A stretch of 64,000 nucleotides of DNA, taken from positions 372,001 through 436,000 of the forward strand of contig NZ_JPFZ01000009.1 of the NCBI RefSeq assembly GCF_000722775.1. The letters are read 5' to 3'. Made by a program: the position numbers and the translations under genes. Below the pieces are notes generated by a model, which searched no databases, had not been told where the DNA came from, and saw nothing but the letters and a program-made list of their open reading frames with translations. Shown in pieces: positions 45,775-56,563 of the stretch. How positions within the stretch are numbered: position 1 is the first letter of the stretch; the number at the start of each line of letters is the position of its first letter. This DNA is from Streptococcus mitis subsp. hohhotensis (GTDB taxonomy: Bacteria; Bacillota; Bacilli; Lactobacillales; Streptococcaceae).

Positions 45775-46403
45775 TGGTCTTGTCAAAAAAACGAGCACGA
45801 AAGGTGCTAGAAGAAATCATTGCTCTTTTTCCAGATGCCAAGCCAAGTCTTGATTTTACCAATCATTTTGAACTCTTGGTTTCGGTCATGTTGTCAGCCC
45901 AGACAACGGATGCAGCGGTAAATAAGGCCACACCAGGTCTCTTTGCTGCCTTTCCAACGCCACAAGCCATGTCTGTTGCGACAGAGGGTGAGATTGCTTC
46001 ACACATTTCTCGCCTGGGACTGTATCGGAATAAAGCTAAATTCCTTAAAAAATGTGCCCAACAGTTACTAGACGATTTCGATGGTCAAGTCCCTCAAACA
46101 CGTGAGGAATTGGAGAGTTTAGCAGGTGTTGGTCGCAAGACAGCTAATGTTGTCATGAGTGTAGGATTTGGGATTCCAGCTTTTGCAGTAGATACTCATG
46201 TGGAGCGTATTTGCAAACACCACGATATCGTCAAAAAATCAGCGACACCGCTTGAGGTTGAAAAGCGGGTCATGGATATCTTGCCACCTGAAAAATGGTT
46301 AGCAGCCCATCAGGCCATGATTTATTTCGGACGGGCTATCTGCCATCCTAAAAATCCAGAGTGTGACCAGTACCCACAATTATATGATTTTAGCAATTTA
46401 TAA
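45774..46403 (+). CDS. nth: Endonuclease III-like DNA glycosylase/AP lyase with incomplete Fe-S cluster motif
   Basis: A 209-residue base-excision-repair enzyme removing oxidised pyrimidines. The helix-hairpin-helix is LAGVGRKTANVVMS with catalytic Lys122, and the catalytic Asp140 is in FAVDTHVERI. The [4Fe-4S] motif C-x6-C-x2-C-x5-C is only half present: Cys190 and Cys197 exist (CHPKNPEC), but the next two expected positions are Tyr200 and Phe206. The cluster is therefore unlikely to form. The start codon overlaps the preceding stop, so it is co-translated with the DUF177 gene. Confidence 0.92.
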   Translation: MVLSKKRARKVLEEIIALFPDAKPSLDFTNHFELLVSVMLSAQTTDAAVNKATPGLFAAFPTPQAMSVATEGEIASHISRLGLYRNKAKFLKKCAQQLLDDFDGQVPQTREELESLAGVGRKTANVVMSVGFGIPAFAVDTHVERICKHHDIVKKSATPLEVEKRVMDILPPEKWLAAHQAMIYFGRAICHPKNPECDQYPQLYDFSNL

Positions 46404-46426
46404 GATGGAGTTTCAAAAGTTTTTGC

Positions 46427-46455
46427 TTGATTTTAAGCATGCTTTGTGCTATAGT
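46427..46455 (+). promoter_or_regulatory. Promoter of the pyrR operon
   Basis: -35 TTGATT (46427-46432), 17-bp spacer and -10 TATAGT (46450-46455), upstream of the PyrR-responsive leader. Confidence 0.65.
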
Positions 46456-46471
46456 AATTGATAACTAAATA

Positions 46472-47135
<664 letters not shown>

Positions 47136-47153
47136 AAAGCTAAAGGAGTAGCC

Positions 47154-48077
47154 ATGTCAGAAAATCAACAAGCATTGAACCATGTGGTGTCCATGGAAGA
47201 CCTCACTGTCGATCAAGTCATGAAATTGATCAAGCGAGGAATTGAGTTTAAAAACGGAGCTCAGCTTCCCTATGAAGACCATCCGATTGTTTCCAATCTT
47301 TTCTTTGAGGATTCTACACGGACGCATAAGTCCTTTGAAGTGGCAGAGATTAAACTGGGGCTGGAACGACTGGACTTTGATGTGAAGACTAGTTCAGTTA
47401 ATAAAGGGGAGACACTTTATGATACCATCCTGACTCTGTCTGCTTTAGGAGTGGATGTTTGTGTGATTCGTCACCCAGAGGTTGACTACTACAGAGAGTT
47501 AATTGCAAGTCCAACGATTACGACTTCCATTATCAATGGTGGAGATGGTTCGGGCCAACACCCTAGCCAGAGCTTGCTTGATTTGATGACCATTTATGAG
47601 GAATTTGGCCACTTTGAGGGGCTAAAGGTTGCGATTGCAGGTGACTTGGACCACTCACGTGTTGCTAAATCCAATATGCAGATTTTGAAACGCTTGGGAG
47701 CTGAACTTTATTTTGCTGGACCTGAGGAATGGAGAAGTCAAGAGTTTGCAGACTATGGACAGTTTGTAACCATTGATGAAATCATTGATCAGGTGGATGT
47801 CATGATGTTTCTCCGTGTGCAACATGAACGCCATGATAGTGGTGCAGTATTTTCAAAAGAAGACTACCATGCCCAACATGGCTTGACTCAAGAACGTTAC
47901 GATCGTTTGAAAGAAACAGCAATCCTCATGCACCCAGCTCCAGTCAACCGTGATGTAGAAATTGCAGACCACTTGGTTGAAGCACCAAAATCACGGATTG
48001 TCCAACAAATGACCAATGGTGTCTTTGTTCGAATGGCAATCTTAGAATCCGTACTGGCGAGTAGAAACGCCAACTAA
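47154..48077 (+). CDS. pyrB: Aspartate carbamoyltransferase, catalytic chain
   Basis: Condenses carbamoyl phosphate and aspartate in UMP synthesis. The 307-residue chain has the carbamoyl-phosphate motif [13 protein letters not shown], the HPxQ-like loop ([17 protein letters not shown]) and the aspartate site LRVQHERH, with [11 protein letters not shown] near the end. No pyrI regulatory chain is present, as in Bacillus. It lies 18 bases after pyrR with AAGGAG. Confidence 0.96.
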   Translation: MSENQQALNHVVSMEDLTVDQVMKLIKRGIEFKNGAQLPYEDHPIVSNLFFEDSTRTHKSFEVAEIKLGLERLDFDVKTSSVNKGETLYDTILTLSALGVDVCVIRHPEVDYYRELIASPTITTSIINGGDGSGQHPSQSLLDLMTIYEEFGHFEGLKVAIAGDLDHSRVAKSNMQILKRLGAELYFAGPEEWRSQEFADYGQFVTIDEIIDQVDVMMFLRVQHERHDSGAVFSKEDYHAQHGLTQERYDRLKETAILMHPAPVNRDVEIADHLVEAPKSRIVQQMTNGVFVRMAILESVLASRNAN

Positions 48078-48126
48078 AACACAAGACGTTAAAAGACGCC
48101 AGTGAGCGTCCACGAGAGGTGAAAAT

Positions 48127-49206
48127 ATGACAAAAAGACTTCTAGTATTAGAAGATGGCACAGTTTTTGAAGGCAAGGCCTTCGGAGCAGATATTGATGT
48201 AACAGGCGAAATAGTCTTTAATACAGGGATGACCGGCTACCAAGAATCCATTACAGATCAGTCTTATAATGGACAAATCTTGACCTTTACCTATCCTTTG
48301 GTAGGAAATTATGGAATTAACCGTGATGATTATGAATCCATTATTCCAACTTGTAAGGGAGTCGTTGTTTTCGAAGAAGCACGTAGAGCAAGCAACTGGC
48401 GCAACCAAATGACCTTGGATGAATTTTTGAAAGCCAAGAAAATTCCTGGTATTTCAGGAATTGATACGCGTGCCCTTACCAAGATTATCCGTAAGCATGG
48501 TACCATGCGAGCAACCCTGACCCATGTTGGGGACAGCATGGATCATGTGACGGACCAGCTTCAAGCAACAGTCTTGCCGACAGATAATATCAAGCAGGTT
48601 TCTACTAAAACATCCTATCCAGCTCCAGGAGTTGGTTTGAGCGTGGTGCTAGTGGACTTTGGTCTCAAGCACTCAATCTTACGTGAGCTTTCTAAGCGTA
48701 ACTGTAACGTGACCGTCGTTCCTTATTCGACAACGGCTGAAGAAATTCTACATCTCAACCCTGACGGAGTTATGTTATCAAATGGTCCGGGTAACCCAGA
48801 AGATGTTCCACAAGCACTCGACATGATTCGTGGTGTACAAGGAAAAATTCCAATCTTTGGTATTTGTATGGGGCATCAACTCTTTGCAATGGCAAATGGT
48901 GCTAAGACTTACAAGATGAAGTTTGGTCACCGTGGCTTTAATCATGCAGTACGTGAAATCGCAACAGGACGAGTAGACTTCACAAGCCAAAACCACGGTT
49001 ATGCAGTTAGCCGTGAGGATTTGCCAGAGCATTTGATCATTACCCATGAAGAAATCAATGACAAGTCAGTTGAAGGTGTACGTCACAGATACCAACCTGC
49101 TTTCTCTGTTCAATATCACCCAGATGCAGCCCCTGGTCCACATGACGCTAGCTACCTATTTGACGAGTTTATCGAGATGATGGAAGCTTTTAAACAATCA
49201 AACTAA
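48127..49206 (+). CDS. carA: Carbamoyl-phosphate synthase, small (glutaminase) subunit
   Basis: A 359-residue subunit that hydrolyses glutamine and passes ammonia to CarB. The N-terminal CarA domain ([15 protein letters not shown]) is followed by the class I glutamine amidotransferase domain with the nucleophile Cys in [11 protein letters not shown] and the His/Glu pair in [12 protein letters not shown]. It follows pyrB by 49 bases. Unusually, carB begins only 448 bases later. Confidence 0.96.
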   Translation: MTKRLLVLEDGTVFEGKAFGADIDVTGEIVFNTGMTGYQESITDQSYNGQILTFTYPLVGNYGINRDDYESIIPTCKGVVVFEEARRASNWRNQMTLDEFLKAKKIPGISGIDTRALTKIIRKHGTMRATLTHVGDSMDHVTDQLQATVLPTDNIKQVSTKTSYPAPGVGLSVVLVDFGLKHSILRELSKRNCNVTVVPYSTTAEEILHLNPDGVMLSNGPGNPEDVPQALDMIRGVQGKIPIFGICMGHQLFAMANGAKTYKMKFGHRGFNHAVREIATGRVDFTSQNHGYAVSREDLPEHLIITHEEINDKSVEGVRHRYQPAFSVQYHPDAAPGPHDASYLFDEFIEMMEAFKQSN

Positions 49207-49654
49207 GAACGAGTAAAAGCTCGTCGGAGAATTTATGTAACTGAACACGGACGGAAAGTTCGGAATTTAGAGAAATCAACTTGGATTGTCAATCCTTCCT
49301 TGGTTTCCTAAAATTCAATCGCTTTCTATTCGTCCTTTGTATCTTATTTAATGTCGCTCTGTGAGGCGACGAATAGAAAGGCAGGTCGTTTCTTTTAGTC
49401 GCTATCAGGCGAACTAAAAACTCCCTGCACTAGGTTTTTTACCGAAAAGTATCGTTTCGCTAAAAAATCGTCGGAGAATTTATTTAATGGCAACCCGAGA
49501 GTTGCCGAATAGAAAGGAGAAGGGTGCTCCGTATTTGCTGAACTGAATACGGGCTACGGACGGTGCTAAAAAGATAGTTATTCCTAGAACTGACAGTTCT
49601 TCGTCATAACTCCTATTTTAGCTTTGTCCGCTTGACGCCCTTAATATCTTATAT
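49207..49654 (+). ncRNA. Structured intergenic RNA between carA and carB (uncharacterised)
   Basis: 448 bases without a gene but full of inverted repeats. There is a stem-loop at 49263-49316, a perfect 13-bp inverted repeat CTTTCTATTCGTC (49322-49334) / GACGAATAGAAAG (49368-49380), and a hairpin at 49381-49428 followed by T6. Two 38-nt modules of form TTATTTAATG-hairpin-GAATAGAAAGG lie at 49344-49381 and 49480-49517. A closing imperfect long stem (about 49556-49630) follows. carB has no clear ribosome site, so this RNA may control its translation or transcription. This is inference from structure only. Confidence 0.5.
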
Positions 49655-52600
49655 ATGCCTAAACGTACTGATATTCAAAAAATTATGGTGATTGGTTCTG
49701 GTCCGATTATTATTGGTCAGGCTGCTGAGTTTGACTACGCTGGGACCCAGGCTTGCTTGTCGTTGAAAGAGGAAGGTTATGAGGTTGTCTTGGTTAACTC
49801 AAACCCTGCCACCATCATGACGGACAAGGAGATTGCGGACAAGGTTTATATTGAACCGATTACACTTGAGTTTGTAACGCGTATTCTTCGTAAGGAACGT
49901 CCAGATGCCTTGCTACCAACCCTTGGTGGTCAGACAGGGCTCAACATGGCCATGGAATTGTCTAAAAATGGTATCCTAGATGAACTTGGTGTTGAGCTTT
50001 TGGGAACTAAATTATCTGCCATTGATCAAGCGGAGGACCGTGACCTCTTTAAACAATTGATGGAAGAGCTCAACCAACCAATTCCAGAATCTGAAATTGT
50101 CAACACAGTCGAAGAAGCTGTTGCCTTTGCAGCAACAATTGGCTACCCAGTCATCGTCCGTCCAGCCTTTACACTTGGTGGTACTGGTGGTGGTATGTGT
50201 GCCAACGAGGAAGAATTGCGTGAAATCGCTGAAAATGGTTTGAAATTGTCACCTGTTACCCAATGTTTGATTGAACGTTCAATCGCAGGTTTCAAGGAAA
50301 TCGAGTATGAAGTCATGCGTGACTCAGCTGACAATGCTTTGGTTGTTTGTAACATGGAAAACTTTGACCCAGTTGGGATTCACACAGGGGATTCCATTGT
50401 ATTTGCCCCTGCGCAAACCATGTCAGACTATGAAAACCAAATGCTTCGTGACGCGAGCTTGAGCATCATTCGTGCCCTTAAGATTGAAGGGGGATGTAAC
50501 GTTCAGCTAGCCCTTGATCCCCACAGCTTCAAGTACTATGTCATCGAAGTAAACCCTCGTGTATCACGTTCGTCAGCCCTTGCTTCTAAAGCGACAGGTT
50601 ACCCAATTGCTAAGTTGGCAGCTAAGATTGCCGTCGGTTTGACCTTGGATGAGGTCATCAACCCAGTTACGGGTTCAACCTATGCCATGTTTGAACCAGC
50701 TCTTGACTACGTTGTTGCCAAGATTCCTCGTTTCCCATTTGACAAGTTTGAAAAGGGTGAGCGCCGTCTTGGGACACAGATGAAGGCCACTGGAGAAGTC
50801 ATGGCAATCGGTCGAAACATCGAAGAATCTCTCCTTAAAGCTTGTCGTTCCCTTGAAATTGGTGTGCACCACAATGAAATGCCTGAACTTGCAGCAGTTT
50901 CTGATGATGCCTTGATTGAAAAAGTAGTCAAAGCCCAAGATGACCGTCTCTTCTATGTGTCAGAAGCTATTCGTCGTGGTTATACACCTGAAGAGATTGC
51001 TGAATTGACCAAGATTGATATCTTTTATCTTGATAAACTCTTACATATCTTTGAAATTGAGCAAGAGTTGGGTGCCCATCCACAAGATCTAGAAGTCTTG
51101 AAAACTGCAAAATTGAATGGATTTTCAGACCGTAAGATTGCTGAACTATGGGAAACGACCGCTGATCACGTTCGCCAACTTCGCTTGGAAAACAAGATTG
51201 TTCCAGTTTATAAGATGGTTGATACTTGTGCGGCAGAATTTGACTCTGAAACACCATATTTCTATTCAACCTATGGTTGGGAAAACGAGTCTATCAAGTC
51301 TGATAAAGAATCTGTACTTGTCCTAGGTTCTGGTCCAATCCGTATCGGTCAAGGGGTTGAGTTTGACTACGCAACTGTTCACTCGGTTAAGGCTATTCAG
51401 GCTGCTGGCTACGAAGCCATCATCATGAACTCAAACCCAGAGACCGTTTCTACAGACTTCTCTGTATCAGATAAGCTTTATTTTGAGCCATTGACATTCG
51501 AAGATGTTATGAACGTCATTGACTTGGAGCAACCAAAAGGGGTTATCGTTCAGTTCGGTGGTCAAACAGCCATCAACCTTGCGGAGCCATTGGCAAAAGC
51601 AGGTGTGACCATCCTTGGTACGCAAGTAGCTGACTTGGACCGTGCCGAAGACCGTGACCTCTTTGAACAAGCACTCAAAGATTTGGATATTCCACAACCA
51701 CCAGGACAAACGGCTACAAATGAAGAAGAAGCAGTTCTTGCAGCTCGCAAGATTGGTTTCCCAGTCCTCGTTCGCCCATCTTATGTCTTGGGTGGACGCG
51801 CCATGGAAATCGTAGAAAATGAAGAAGACCTTCGTTCTTACATGCGTACCGCTGTTAAGGCCAGTCCTGACCATCCAGTCCTTGTAGACTCTTATATCGT
51901 TGGACAAGAGTGTGAAGTTGATGCCATTTCAGACGGGGAAAATGTTCTCATTCCTGGTATCATGGAGCATATCGAACGTGCCGGTGTCCACTCAGGTGAC
52001 TCAATGGCCGTTTACCCACCACAAACCTTGTCTCAAAAGGTGCAAGAAACAATCGCAGACTATACGAAACGTCTAGCAATCGGTCTTAACTGTCTTGGTA
52101 TGATGAACATCCAGTTTGTCATTAAAGATGAAAAAGTCTACGTTATTGAGGTCAATCCACGTGCCAGCCGTACGGTTCCATTTCTTTCTAAAGTGACCAA
52201 TATCCCTATGGCTCAAGTAGCAACCAAGCTCATTCTTGGTCAAAAACTTGAAGAACTTGGCTACCAAGATGGACTTTACCCTGAAAGCACCCGCGTTCAT
52301 ATCAAGGCACCTGTCTTCTCCTTTACCAAACTAGCTAAGGTAGACAGCTTGCTTGGTCCTGAAATGAAGTCAACAGGGGAAGTTATGGGTTCTGATACGA
52401 CTTTGGAAAAAGCTCTCTATAAAGCCTTTGAAGCTTCTTACTTACACTTGCCAACTTTTGGTAACGTTGTATTTACCATCGCTGATGATGCCAAAGAAGA
52501 AGCCTTGGACTTGGCTCGTCGTTTCCAAAATATTGGCTATGGAATCCTCGCGACAGAAGGGACAGCAGCCTTCTTTGCCAGTCATGGATTGCAAGCCCAA

Positions 52601-52831
52601 CCTGTTGGTAAGATTGGTGATGACGATAAGGATATTCCAAGTTTTGTTCGTAAAGGAAGAATTCAAGCTATCATTAATACAGTTGGAACAAAACGAACTG
52701 CTGACGAAGATGGTGAGCAGATTCGCCGTTCAGCTATTGAACACGGAGTGCCCCTCTTCACAGCGCTAGATACAGCTAATGCTATGCTTAAGGTACTTGA
52801 AAGTCGTAGCTTTGTCACAGAAGCGATCTAG
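49655..52831 (+). CDS. carB: Carbamoyl-phosphate synthase, large subunit
   Basis: A 1058-residue enzyme with two duplicated ATP-grasp synthetase halves: the first starts [20 protein letters not shown] and the second [19 protein letters not shown] near residue 557. The C-terminal MGS-like allosteric domain (about residues 930-1058) binds UMP and ornithine-type effectors. It makes carbamoyl phosphate for pyrimidines and arginine. The ATG at 49655 gives the normal family start [11 protein letters not shown], but upstream sequence (TAATATCTTATAT) has no ribosome site. A clean terminator follows. Confidence 0.96.
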   Translation: MPKRTDIQKIMVIGSGPIIIGQAAEFDYAGTQACLSLKEEGYEVVLVNSNPATIMTDKEIADKVYIEPITLEFVTRILRKERPDALLPTLGGQTGLNMAMELSKNGILDELGVELLGTKLSAIDQAEDRDLFKQLMEELNQPIPESEIVNTVEEAVAFAATIGYPVIVRPAFTLGGTGGGMCANEEELREIAENGLKLSPVTQCLIERSIAGFKEIEYEVMRDSADNALVVCNMENFDPVGIHTGDSIVFAPAQTMSDYENQMLRDASLSIIRALKIEGGCNVQLALDPHSFKYYVIEVNPRVSRSSALASKATGYPIAKLAAKIAVGLTLDEVINPVTGSTYAMFEPALDYVVAKIPRFPFDKFEKGERRLGTQMKATGEVMAIGRNIEESLLKACRSLEIGVHHNEMPELAAVSDDALIEKVVKAQDDRLFYVSEAIRRGYTPEEIAELTKIDIFYLDKLLHIFEIEQELGAHPQDLEVLKTAKLNGFSDRKIAELWETTADHVRQLRLENKIVPVYKMVDTCAAEFDSETPYFYSTYGWENESIKSDKESVLVLGSGPIRIGQGVEFDYATVHSVKAIQAAGYEAIIMNSNPETVSTDFSVSDKLYFEPLTFEDVMNVIDLEQPKGVIVQFGGQTAINLAEPLAKAGVTILGTQVADLDRAEDRDLFEQALKDLDIPQPPGQTATNEEEAVLAARKIGFPVLVRPSYVLGGRAMEIVENEEDLRSYMRTAVKASPDHPVLVDSYIVGQECEVDAISDGENVLIPGIMEHIERAGVHSGDSMAVYPPQTLSQKVQETIADYTKRLAIGLNCLGMMNIQFVIKDEKVYVIEVNPRASRTVPFLSKVTNIPMAQVATKLILGQKLEELGYQDGLYPESTRVHIKAPVFSFTKLAKVDSLLGPEMKSTGEVMGSDTTLEKALYKAFEASYLHLPTFGNVVFTIADDAKEEALDLARRFQNIGYGILATEGTAAFFASHGLQAQPVGKIGDDDKDIPSFVRKGRIQAIINTVGTKRTADEDGEQIRRSAIEHGVPLFTALDTANAMLKVLESRSFVTEAI

Positions 52832-52855
52832 TTGAGAAAAAATTTTCACAGTTTT

Positions 52856-52884
52856 AAAGCCAGCGTTTTCTGACGCTGGCTTTT
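52856..52884 (+). terminator. Terminator of the pyrimidine genes
   Basis: AAAGCCAGCG pairs with CGCTGGCTTT, loop TTTTCTGA, followed by T. The remainder of 52885-53133 has no supported gene. Confidence 0.85.
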
Positions 52885-53058
52885 GCGATATTAGTGCAGG
52901 CTATTCAACTATCAGTTCTTCACTCAAGGATGATTATGAATTGTGATACGATAAGAATAAATTGGGAATGGCTTATGATGTTAATCGTTCACCTTTTTTG
53001 TAATTCTAGTATATCAGAGTCAATATATATTTGCATGGTACTCCCTTTTGAAAAAATG

Positions 53059-53110
53059 GCTATTTCAGGTGAAAAAAACGACATTTTAGATTTTCTGTTC
53101 CAGAAATAGC
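53059..53110. repeat. Inverted repeat flanking the ribF promoter region
   Basis: GCTATTTCAGG (53059-53069) and CCAGAAATAGC (53100-53110) are inverted copies with one mismatch, 30 bases apart. They lie just upstream of the ribF -10 box where an activator or repressor could bind. No known motif is recognised. Confidence 0.4.
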
Positions 53111-53118
53111 TATCGCTA

Positions 53119-53127
53119 TGATATAAT
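53119..53127 (+). promoter_or_regulatory. Extended -10 promoter for a leaderless ribF transcript
   Basis: TGA-TATAAT (hexamer 53122-53127) ends 6 nt before the ATG at 53134; the spacer TATTTT holds no ribosome site. Confidence 0.7.
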
Positions 53128-53133
53128 TATTTT

Positions 53134-54051
53134 ATGATTATTACTATTCCTATAAAAAACCAAAAAGATATTGGCACACCATCTGATTCAGTCGTTGTTC
53201 TCGGCTATTTTGATGGTATACACAAGGGGCATCAAGAATTATTTCGCGTTGCCAATAAGGCTGCGAGAAAGGACTTATTGCCTATCGTCGTTATGACCTT
53301 TAATGAATCTCCAAAGATCGCTTTAGAGTCTTATCATCCTGATCTGTTTTTACATATTTTGAACCCTGCTGAACGTGAGAGGAAACTAAAGCGTGAAGGC
53401 GTAGAAGAATTATATCTCCTTGATTTTAGTAGTCAATTTGCTAGTCTCACGGCAGAAGAATTTTTTGCAACTTATATCAAGGCTATGAATGCCAAAATTA
53501 TTGTTGCAGGTTTTGATTATACATTTGGTTCTGACCAAAAAACGGCAGAAGACTTAAAGGATTACTTTGATGGAGAAGTCATTATCGTTCCACCTGTAGA
53601 AGATGAGAAAGGAAAGATTAGTTCAACTCGTATCCGTCAAGCTATTTTAGACGGAAATGTAAAAGAAGCAGGAGAACTTTTGGGGGCACCGCTTCCATCA
53701 AGAGGTATGGTGGTTCATGGCAATGCTCGTGGTCGTACGATTGGTTATCCAACAGCTAATTTGGTGCTTTTAGACCGTACTTATATGCCAGCAGATGGTG
53801 TTTATGTCGTTGATGTTGAGATTCAAAGACAGAAGTATCGTGCTATGGCTAGTGTCGGGAAAAATGTGACCTTTGATGGAGAAGAAGCACGTTTTGAAGT
53901 CAATATTTTTGATTTTAATCAAGATATTTATGGGGAAACCGTCATGGTTTATTGGCTTGATCGCATTCGAGATATGACCAAATTTGACTCAGTTGACCAA
54001 TTAGTGGATCAGTTAAGGGCTGATGAAGAAGTAGCTCGGAATTGGTCTTAA
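53134..54051 (+). CDS. ribF: Bifunctional riboflavin kinase / FAD synthetase
   Basis: Converts riboflavin to FMN and then FAD. The 305-residue protein has the N-terminal nucleotidyl-transferase domain (VVVLGYFDGIHKGHQEL with the GxFDGxHxGH motif, and the later ISSTRIRQAI) and the C-terminal kinase domain from about residue 185 (GRTIGYPTANLVL). It has no Shine-Dalgarno and starts 6 bases after an extended -10 box, so it is probably translated from a leaderless mRNA. No FMN riboswitch is visible upstream. Confidence 0.93.
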   Translation: MIITIPIKNQKDIGTPSDSVVVLGYFDGIHKGHQELFRVANKAARKDLLPIVVMTFNESPKIALESYHPDLFLHILNPAERERKLKREGVEELYLLDFSSQFASLTAEEFFATYIKAMNAKIIVAGFDYTFGSDQKTAEDLKDYFDGEVIIVPPVEDEKGKISSTRIRQAILDGNVKEAGELLGAPLPSRGMVVHGNARGRTIGYPTANLVLLDRTYMPADGVYVVDVEIQRQKYRAMASVGKNVTFDGEEARFEVNIFDFNQDIYGETVMVYWLDRIRDMTKFDSVDQLVDQLRADEEVARNWS

Positions 54052-54065
54052 GAGTTTGGGTAATT

Positions 54066-54141
54066 AAAAAAGAGGCTGTTTGTAACCCAAAAGATAGATG
54101 AATAAGTCTAACTTTTGAGGTCACTACACTACCTCTTTTTA
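54066..54141. terminator. Bidirectional terminator between ribF and the YitT gene
   Basis: AAAAAGAGG (54067-54075) pairs with CCTCTTTTT (54132-54140), with an inner CAAAAG/CTTTTG pairing. It serves two converging genes and overlaps the end of the minus-strand gene. Confidence 0.65.
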
Positions 54142-54987
54142 TTCTTTTTCAAAGGTGAATCCTTCTCCAAGGATTTCATGGGCTTCTGTAATGGTTATAA
54201 AGGCTTGAGGATCGATTCGATGAATCATTTCCTTCATTTTCACAATCTCATTTCTACCGACAATACAGTAAATGATTTTCAAATTTTCTTTACTATAGTA
54301 GCCTTGACCAGAAATAAAAGTAACGCCTCTTCCTAGGTCATCATTAATCGCTTTAGCAAGTTGGTCAGGACGTTTTGTAATAATCATAAATCCTTTACCA
54401 GCATAGCCACCTTCTCCAATCAAATCAATGACACGCGAAACGATAAAATCAAATAAGAGCGTGTAGGAAACCAATCTCAAGTCCTTGAAGATTAGGAGAA
54501 TGAGCATGAGAATACAAAAATCTAAGATAAAGAGCAGTTTTCCCATGGATATATGAGTGTATTTGTTGAGAATACGAGCTAGAATATCAGTACCACCAGT
54601 TGTACCTCCAGCATTAAAGATAATTCCAAGACCAATTCCCAATAGAATTCCCGCTATAAGTGCAGTAATCAGTAAATCACCTTGAAGGTCAATATGAAGG
54701 GGAATACGCTCAAAAAAAGCCAACCAAGCTGACAAAGCTAAGGTTCCAAGCAAACTAGAATAGAGAGATTTTGCTCCAAATATTTTCCAAGCTAGGATGA
54801 AAAGGGGAATATTAATCAGCAGGTTCATGAGGGAAACAGGGATTTTAAAAAGATAAAAGGTGATGAGGGTAATACCTGTCGCCCCTCCTTCAAAGAGATG
54901 ATGGGGAACTACAAAATAAGTCAGTCCAAAAGCATAAATAGCAGCACCTAGTAAAATGGTAAAAATGGGGTAAATTTTTTTAATCAT
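54139..54987 (-). CDS. YitT family membrane protein (DUF161/DUF2179)
   Basis: A 282-residue protein with about five transmembrane helices in the N-terminal 200 residues (for example IYPIFTILLGAAIYAFGLTY, ALIAGILLGIGLGIIFNAGG) and a C-terminal cytoplasmic DUF2179 domain (MIITKRPDQLAKAINDDLGR, ending IHRIDPQAFITITEAHEILG). The GGTTGGTDILARIL motif after the third helix is typical. Function of the family is uncertain; transport or regulation has been suggested. The ribosome site is AGAGGTG. It converges with ribF. Confidence 0.85.
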   Translation of the reverse strand: MIKKIYPIFTILLGAAIYAFGLTYFVVPHHLFEGGATGITLITFYLFKIPVSLMNLLINIPLFILAWKIFGAKSLYSSLLGTLALSAWLAFFERIPLHIDLQGDLLITALIAGILLGIGLGIIFNAGGTTGGTDILARILNKYTHISMGKLLFILDFCILMLILLIFKDLRLVSYTLLFDFIVSRVIDLIGEGGYAGKGFMIITKRPDQLAKAINDDLGRGVTFISGQGYYSKENLKIIYCIVGRNEIVKMKEMIHRIDPQAFITITEAHEILGEGFTFEKE

Positions 54988-55128
54988 AGGACACCTCTTT
55001 TCTTATAAGTTGATTATATCAAATTTTTACGGAAAATTTGATTGACTCCATTAGGATTTTTAATCTTTTTTTGATATAATTAGAAGTAAGAAAACCAATC
55101 TGAATCCTAAAATAGAAAGATTGATACT

Positions 55129-55968
55129 ATGACAAAAATTAAGATTGTAACCGATTCATCTGTTACTATTGAACCAGAACTAGTAAAACAATTAGATATT
55201 ACAATTGTTCCATTATCTGTAATGATTGATAATGTTGTTTATTCTGATGCGGATTTGAAAGAAGAAGGTAAATTTCTTCAGTTGATGCAAGCAAGTAAGA
55301 ATCTTCCTAAGACAAGCCAACCGCCTGTAGGTGTCTTCGCTGAAGTTTTTGAAGACCTATGCAAAGATGGTAGCCAGATTCTTGCTATTCATATGTCCCA
55401 TGCTCTTTCGGGGACTGTAGAAGCAGCACGCCAAGGTGCCAGCCTATCTACTGCCGACGTGACAGTTATCGATAGTTCCTTTACTGACCAAGCCTTGAAA
55501 TTCCAAGTTGTTGAGGCTGCGAAATTAGCACAAGAAGGCAAAGATATGGCGGAAATTTTATCTCACGTTGAAGAGGTAAAAAAACATACGGAGCTCTATA
55601 TTGGCGTTTCAACTTTGGAAAATCTTGTCAAAGGTGGACGAATTGGCCGTGTAACTGGATTGTTGAGCTCACTTCTCAATATCCGTGTTGTCATGCAAAT
55701 GAAAGACCATGAATTGCAGCCAATTGTTAAAGGTCGTGGAGCTAAAACCTTTAAAAAATGGTTGGATGAGTTGACAACATCTCTCTCTGAACGTTCTGTA
55801 GCAGAGATTGGAATTTCATATTCAGGTAATGCTGACTGGGCAAAAGAGATGAAAGAAAGTTTACAAGCTTATGTTGAAAAACCAATTTCTGTTTTAGAAA
55901 CGGGTTCTATTATTCAGACTCATACAGGCGAGAATGCGTGGGCTATTTTGGTACGTTACCATTCCTAA
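55129..55968 (+). CDS. DegV family fatty-acid-binding protein (FakB-like)
   Basis: A 279-residue DegV protein. Members bind a fatty acid and present it to the kinase FakA for phosphorylation, feeding exogenous fatty acids into phospholipids. Visible motifs are [48 protein letters not shown] and the lipid-binding C-terminal [17 protein letters not shown]. Which FakB class it belongs to cannot be read here. A TATAAT box lies about 55 bp upstream and the ribosome site is weak (AGAAAGATTG). Confidence 0.88.
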   Translation: MTKIKIVTDSSVTIEPELVKQLDITIVPLSVMIDNVVYSDADLKEEGKFLQLMQASKNLPKTSQPPVGVFAEVFEDLCKDGSQILAIHMSHALSGTVEAARQGASLSTADVTVIDSSFTDQALKFQVVEAAKLAQEGKDMAEILSHVEEVKKHTELYIGVSTLENLVKGGRIGRVTGLLSSLLNIRVVMQMKDHELQPIVKGRGAKTFKKWLDELTTSLSERSVAEIGISYSGNADWAKEMKESLQAYVEKPISVLETGSIIQTHTGENAWAILVRYHS

Positions 55969-56075
55969 AAAAATAAAGAAAATGCGAATAAATAGCGTTT
56001 TTAACTTGACCTATAAGGGATTTTAGGATATGATTATATTTGTTAATTAGAAATTAATTTGGAGGAATCATTAAC

Positions 56076-56351
56076 ATGGCAAACAAACAAGATTTGATCG
56101 CTAAAGTAGCAGAAGCTACAGAATTGACTAAGAAAGACTCAGCAGCAGCAGTTGAAGCTGTATTTTCAGCAGTAGCTGACTACCTTGCAGCTGGTGAAAA
56201 AGTTCAATTGATCGGTTTTGGTAACTTTGAAGTTCGTGAGCGTGCTGCACGTAAAGGTCGCAACCCACAAACTGGTAAAGAAATCACAATTGCAGCTTCT
56301 AAAGTTCCAGCATTCAAAGCTGGTAAAGCTCTTAAAGACGCTGTTAAATAA
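56076..56351 (+). CDS. hup: Histone-like DNA-binding protein HU
   Basis: A 91-residue HU/IHF-family protein, the only HU in streptococci and essential there for nucleoid structure. It starts [20 protein letters not shown]; the DNA-binding beta-ribbon arms contain the signature [20 protein letters not shown], and it ends [18 protein letters not shown] precedes the ATG. Strong codon bias fits high expression. Confidence 0.96.
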   Translation: MANKQDLIAKVAEATELTKKDSAAAVEAVFSAVADYLAAGEKVQLIGFGNFEVRERAARKGRNPQTGKEITIAASKVPAFKAGKALKDAVK

Positions 56352-56360
56352 TTAGTCTTT

Positions 56361-56409
56361 AAAAAGCCTATTGTATCAAGCTTTCTAGCTTGGTCAGTAG
56401 GCTTTTTTT
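56361..56409 (+). terminator. Terminator after hup
   Basis: AAAAAGCCTA (outer) pairs with TAGGCTTTTT, with an inner AAGC...GCTT stem, followed by a T-run. Confidence 0.85.
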
Positions 56410-56563
56410 GTGTATAGGGGGCAAAAAAGGGGCAAAATACTATTTTTTCACTTGTTTTAGGATGATGTCAACCAGCATTTTCGTTATTTTCTAAGAGAGA
56501 TGAGTTTTTATTGTTTATCCGTAGGATGATCGACTATTTTAAATAATACTGTATTTCTAGCTT

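Noticed and set aside
49520-49541. GTG start with GAAAGGAG upstream in the carA-carB gap, a possible leader peptide (five codons)
   Set aside because: The frame ends after V-L-R-I-C and its region is better explained by the hairpin CCGTATT/AATACGG; no evidence of translation.
52894-53109. A 71-codon plus-strand open frame between the carB terminator and ribF
   Set aside because: No ribosome site, odd composition (runs of Met, Cys, Ile), and it overlaps the inverted repeat and promoter of ribF; it looks like non-coding A/T-rich DNA.
52885-53133. Possible FMN riboswitch upstream of ribF
   Set aside because: No RFN-element conserved blocks are visible, and the promoter appears to start transcription at the ATG, leaving no room for a leader.
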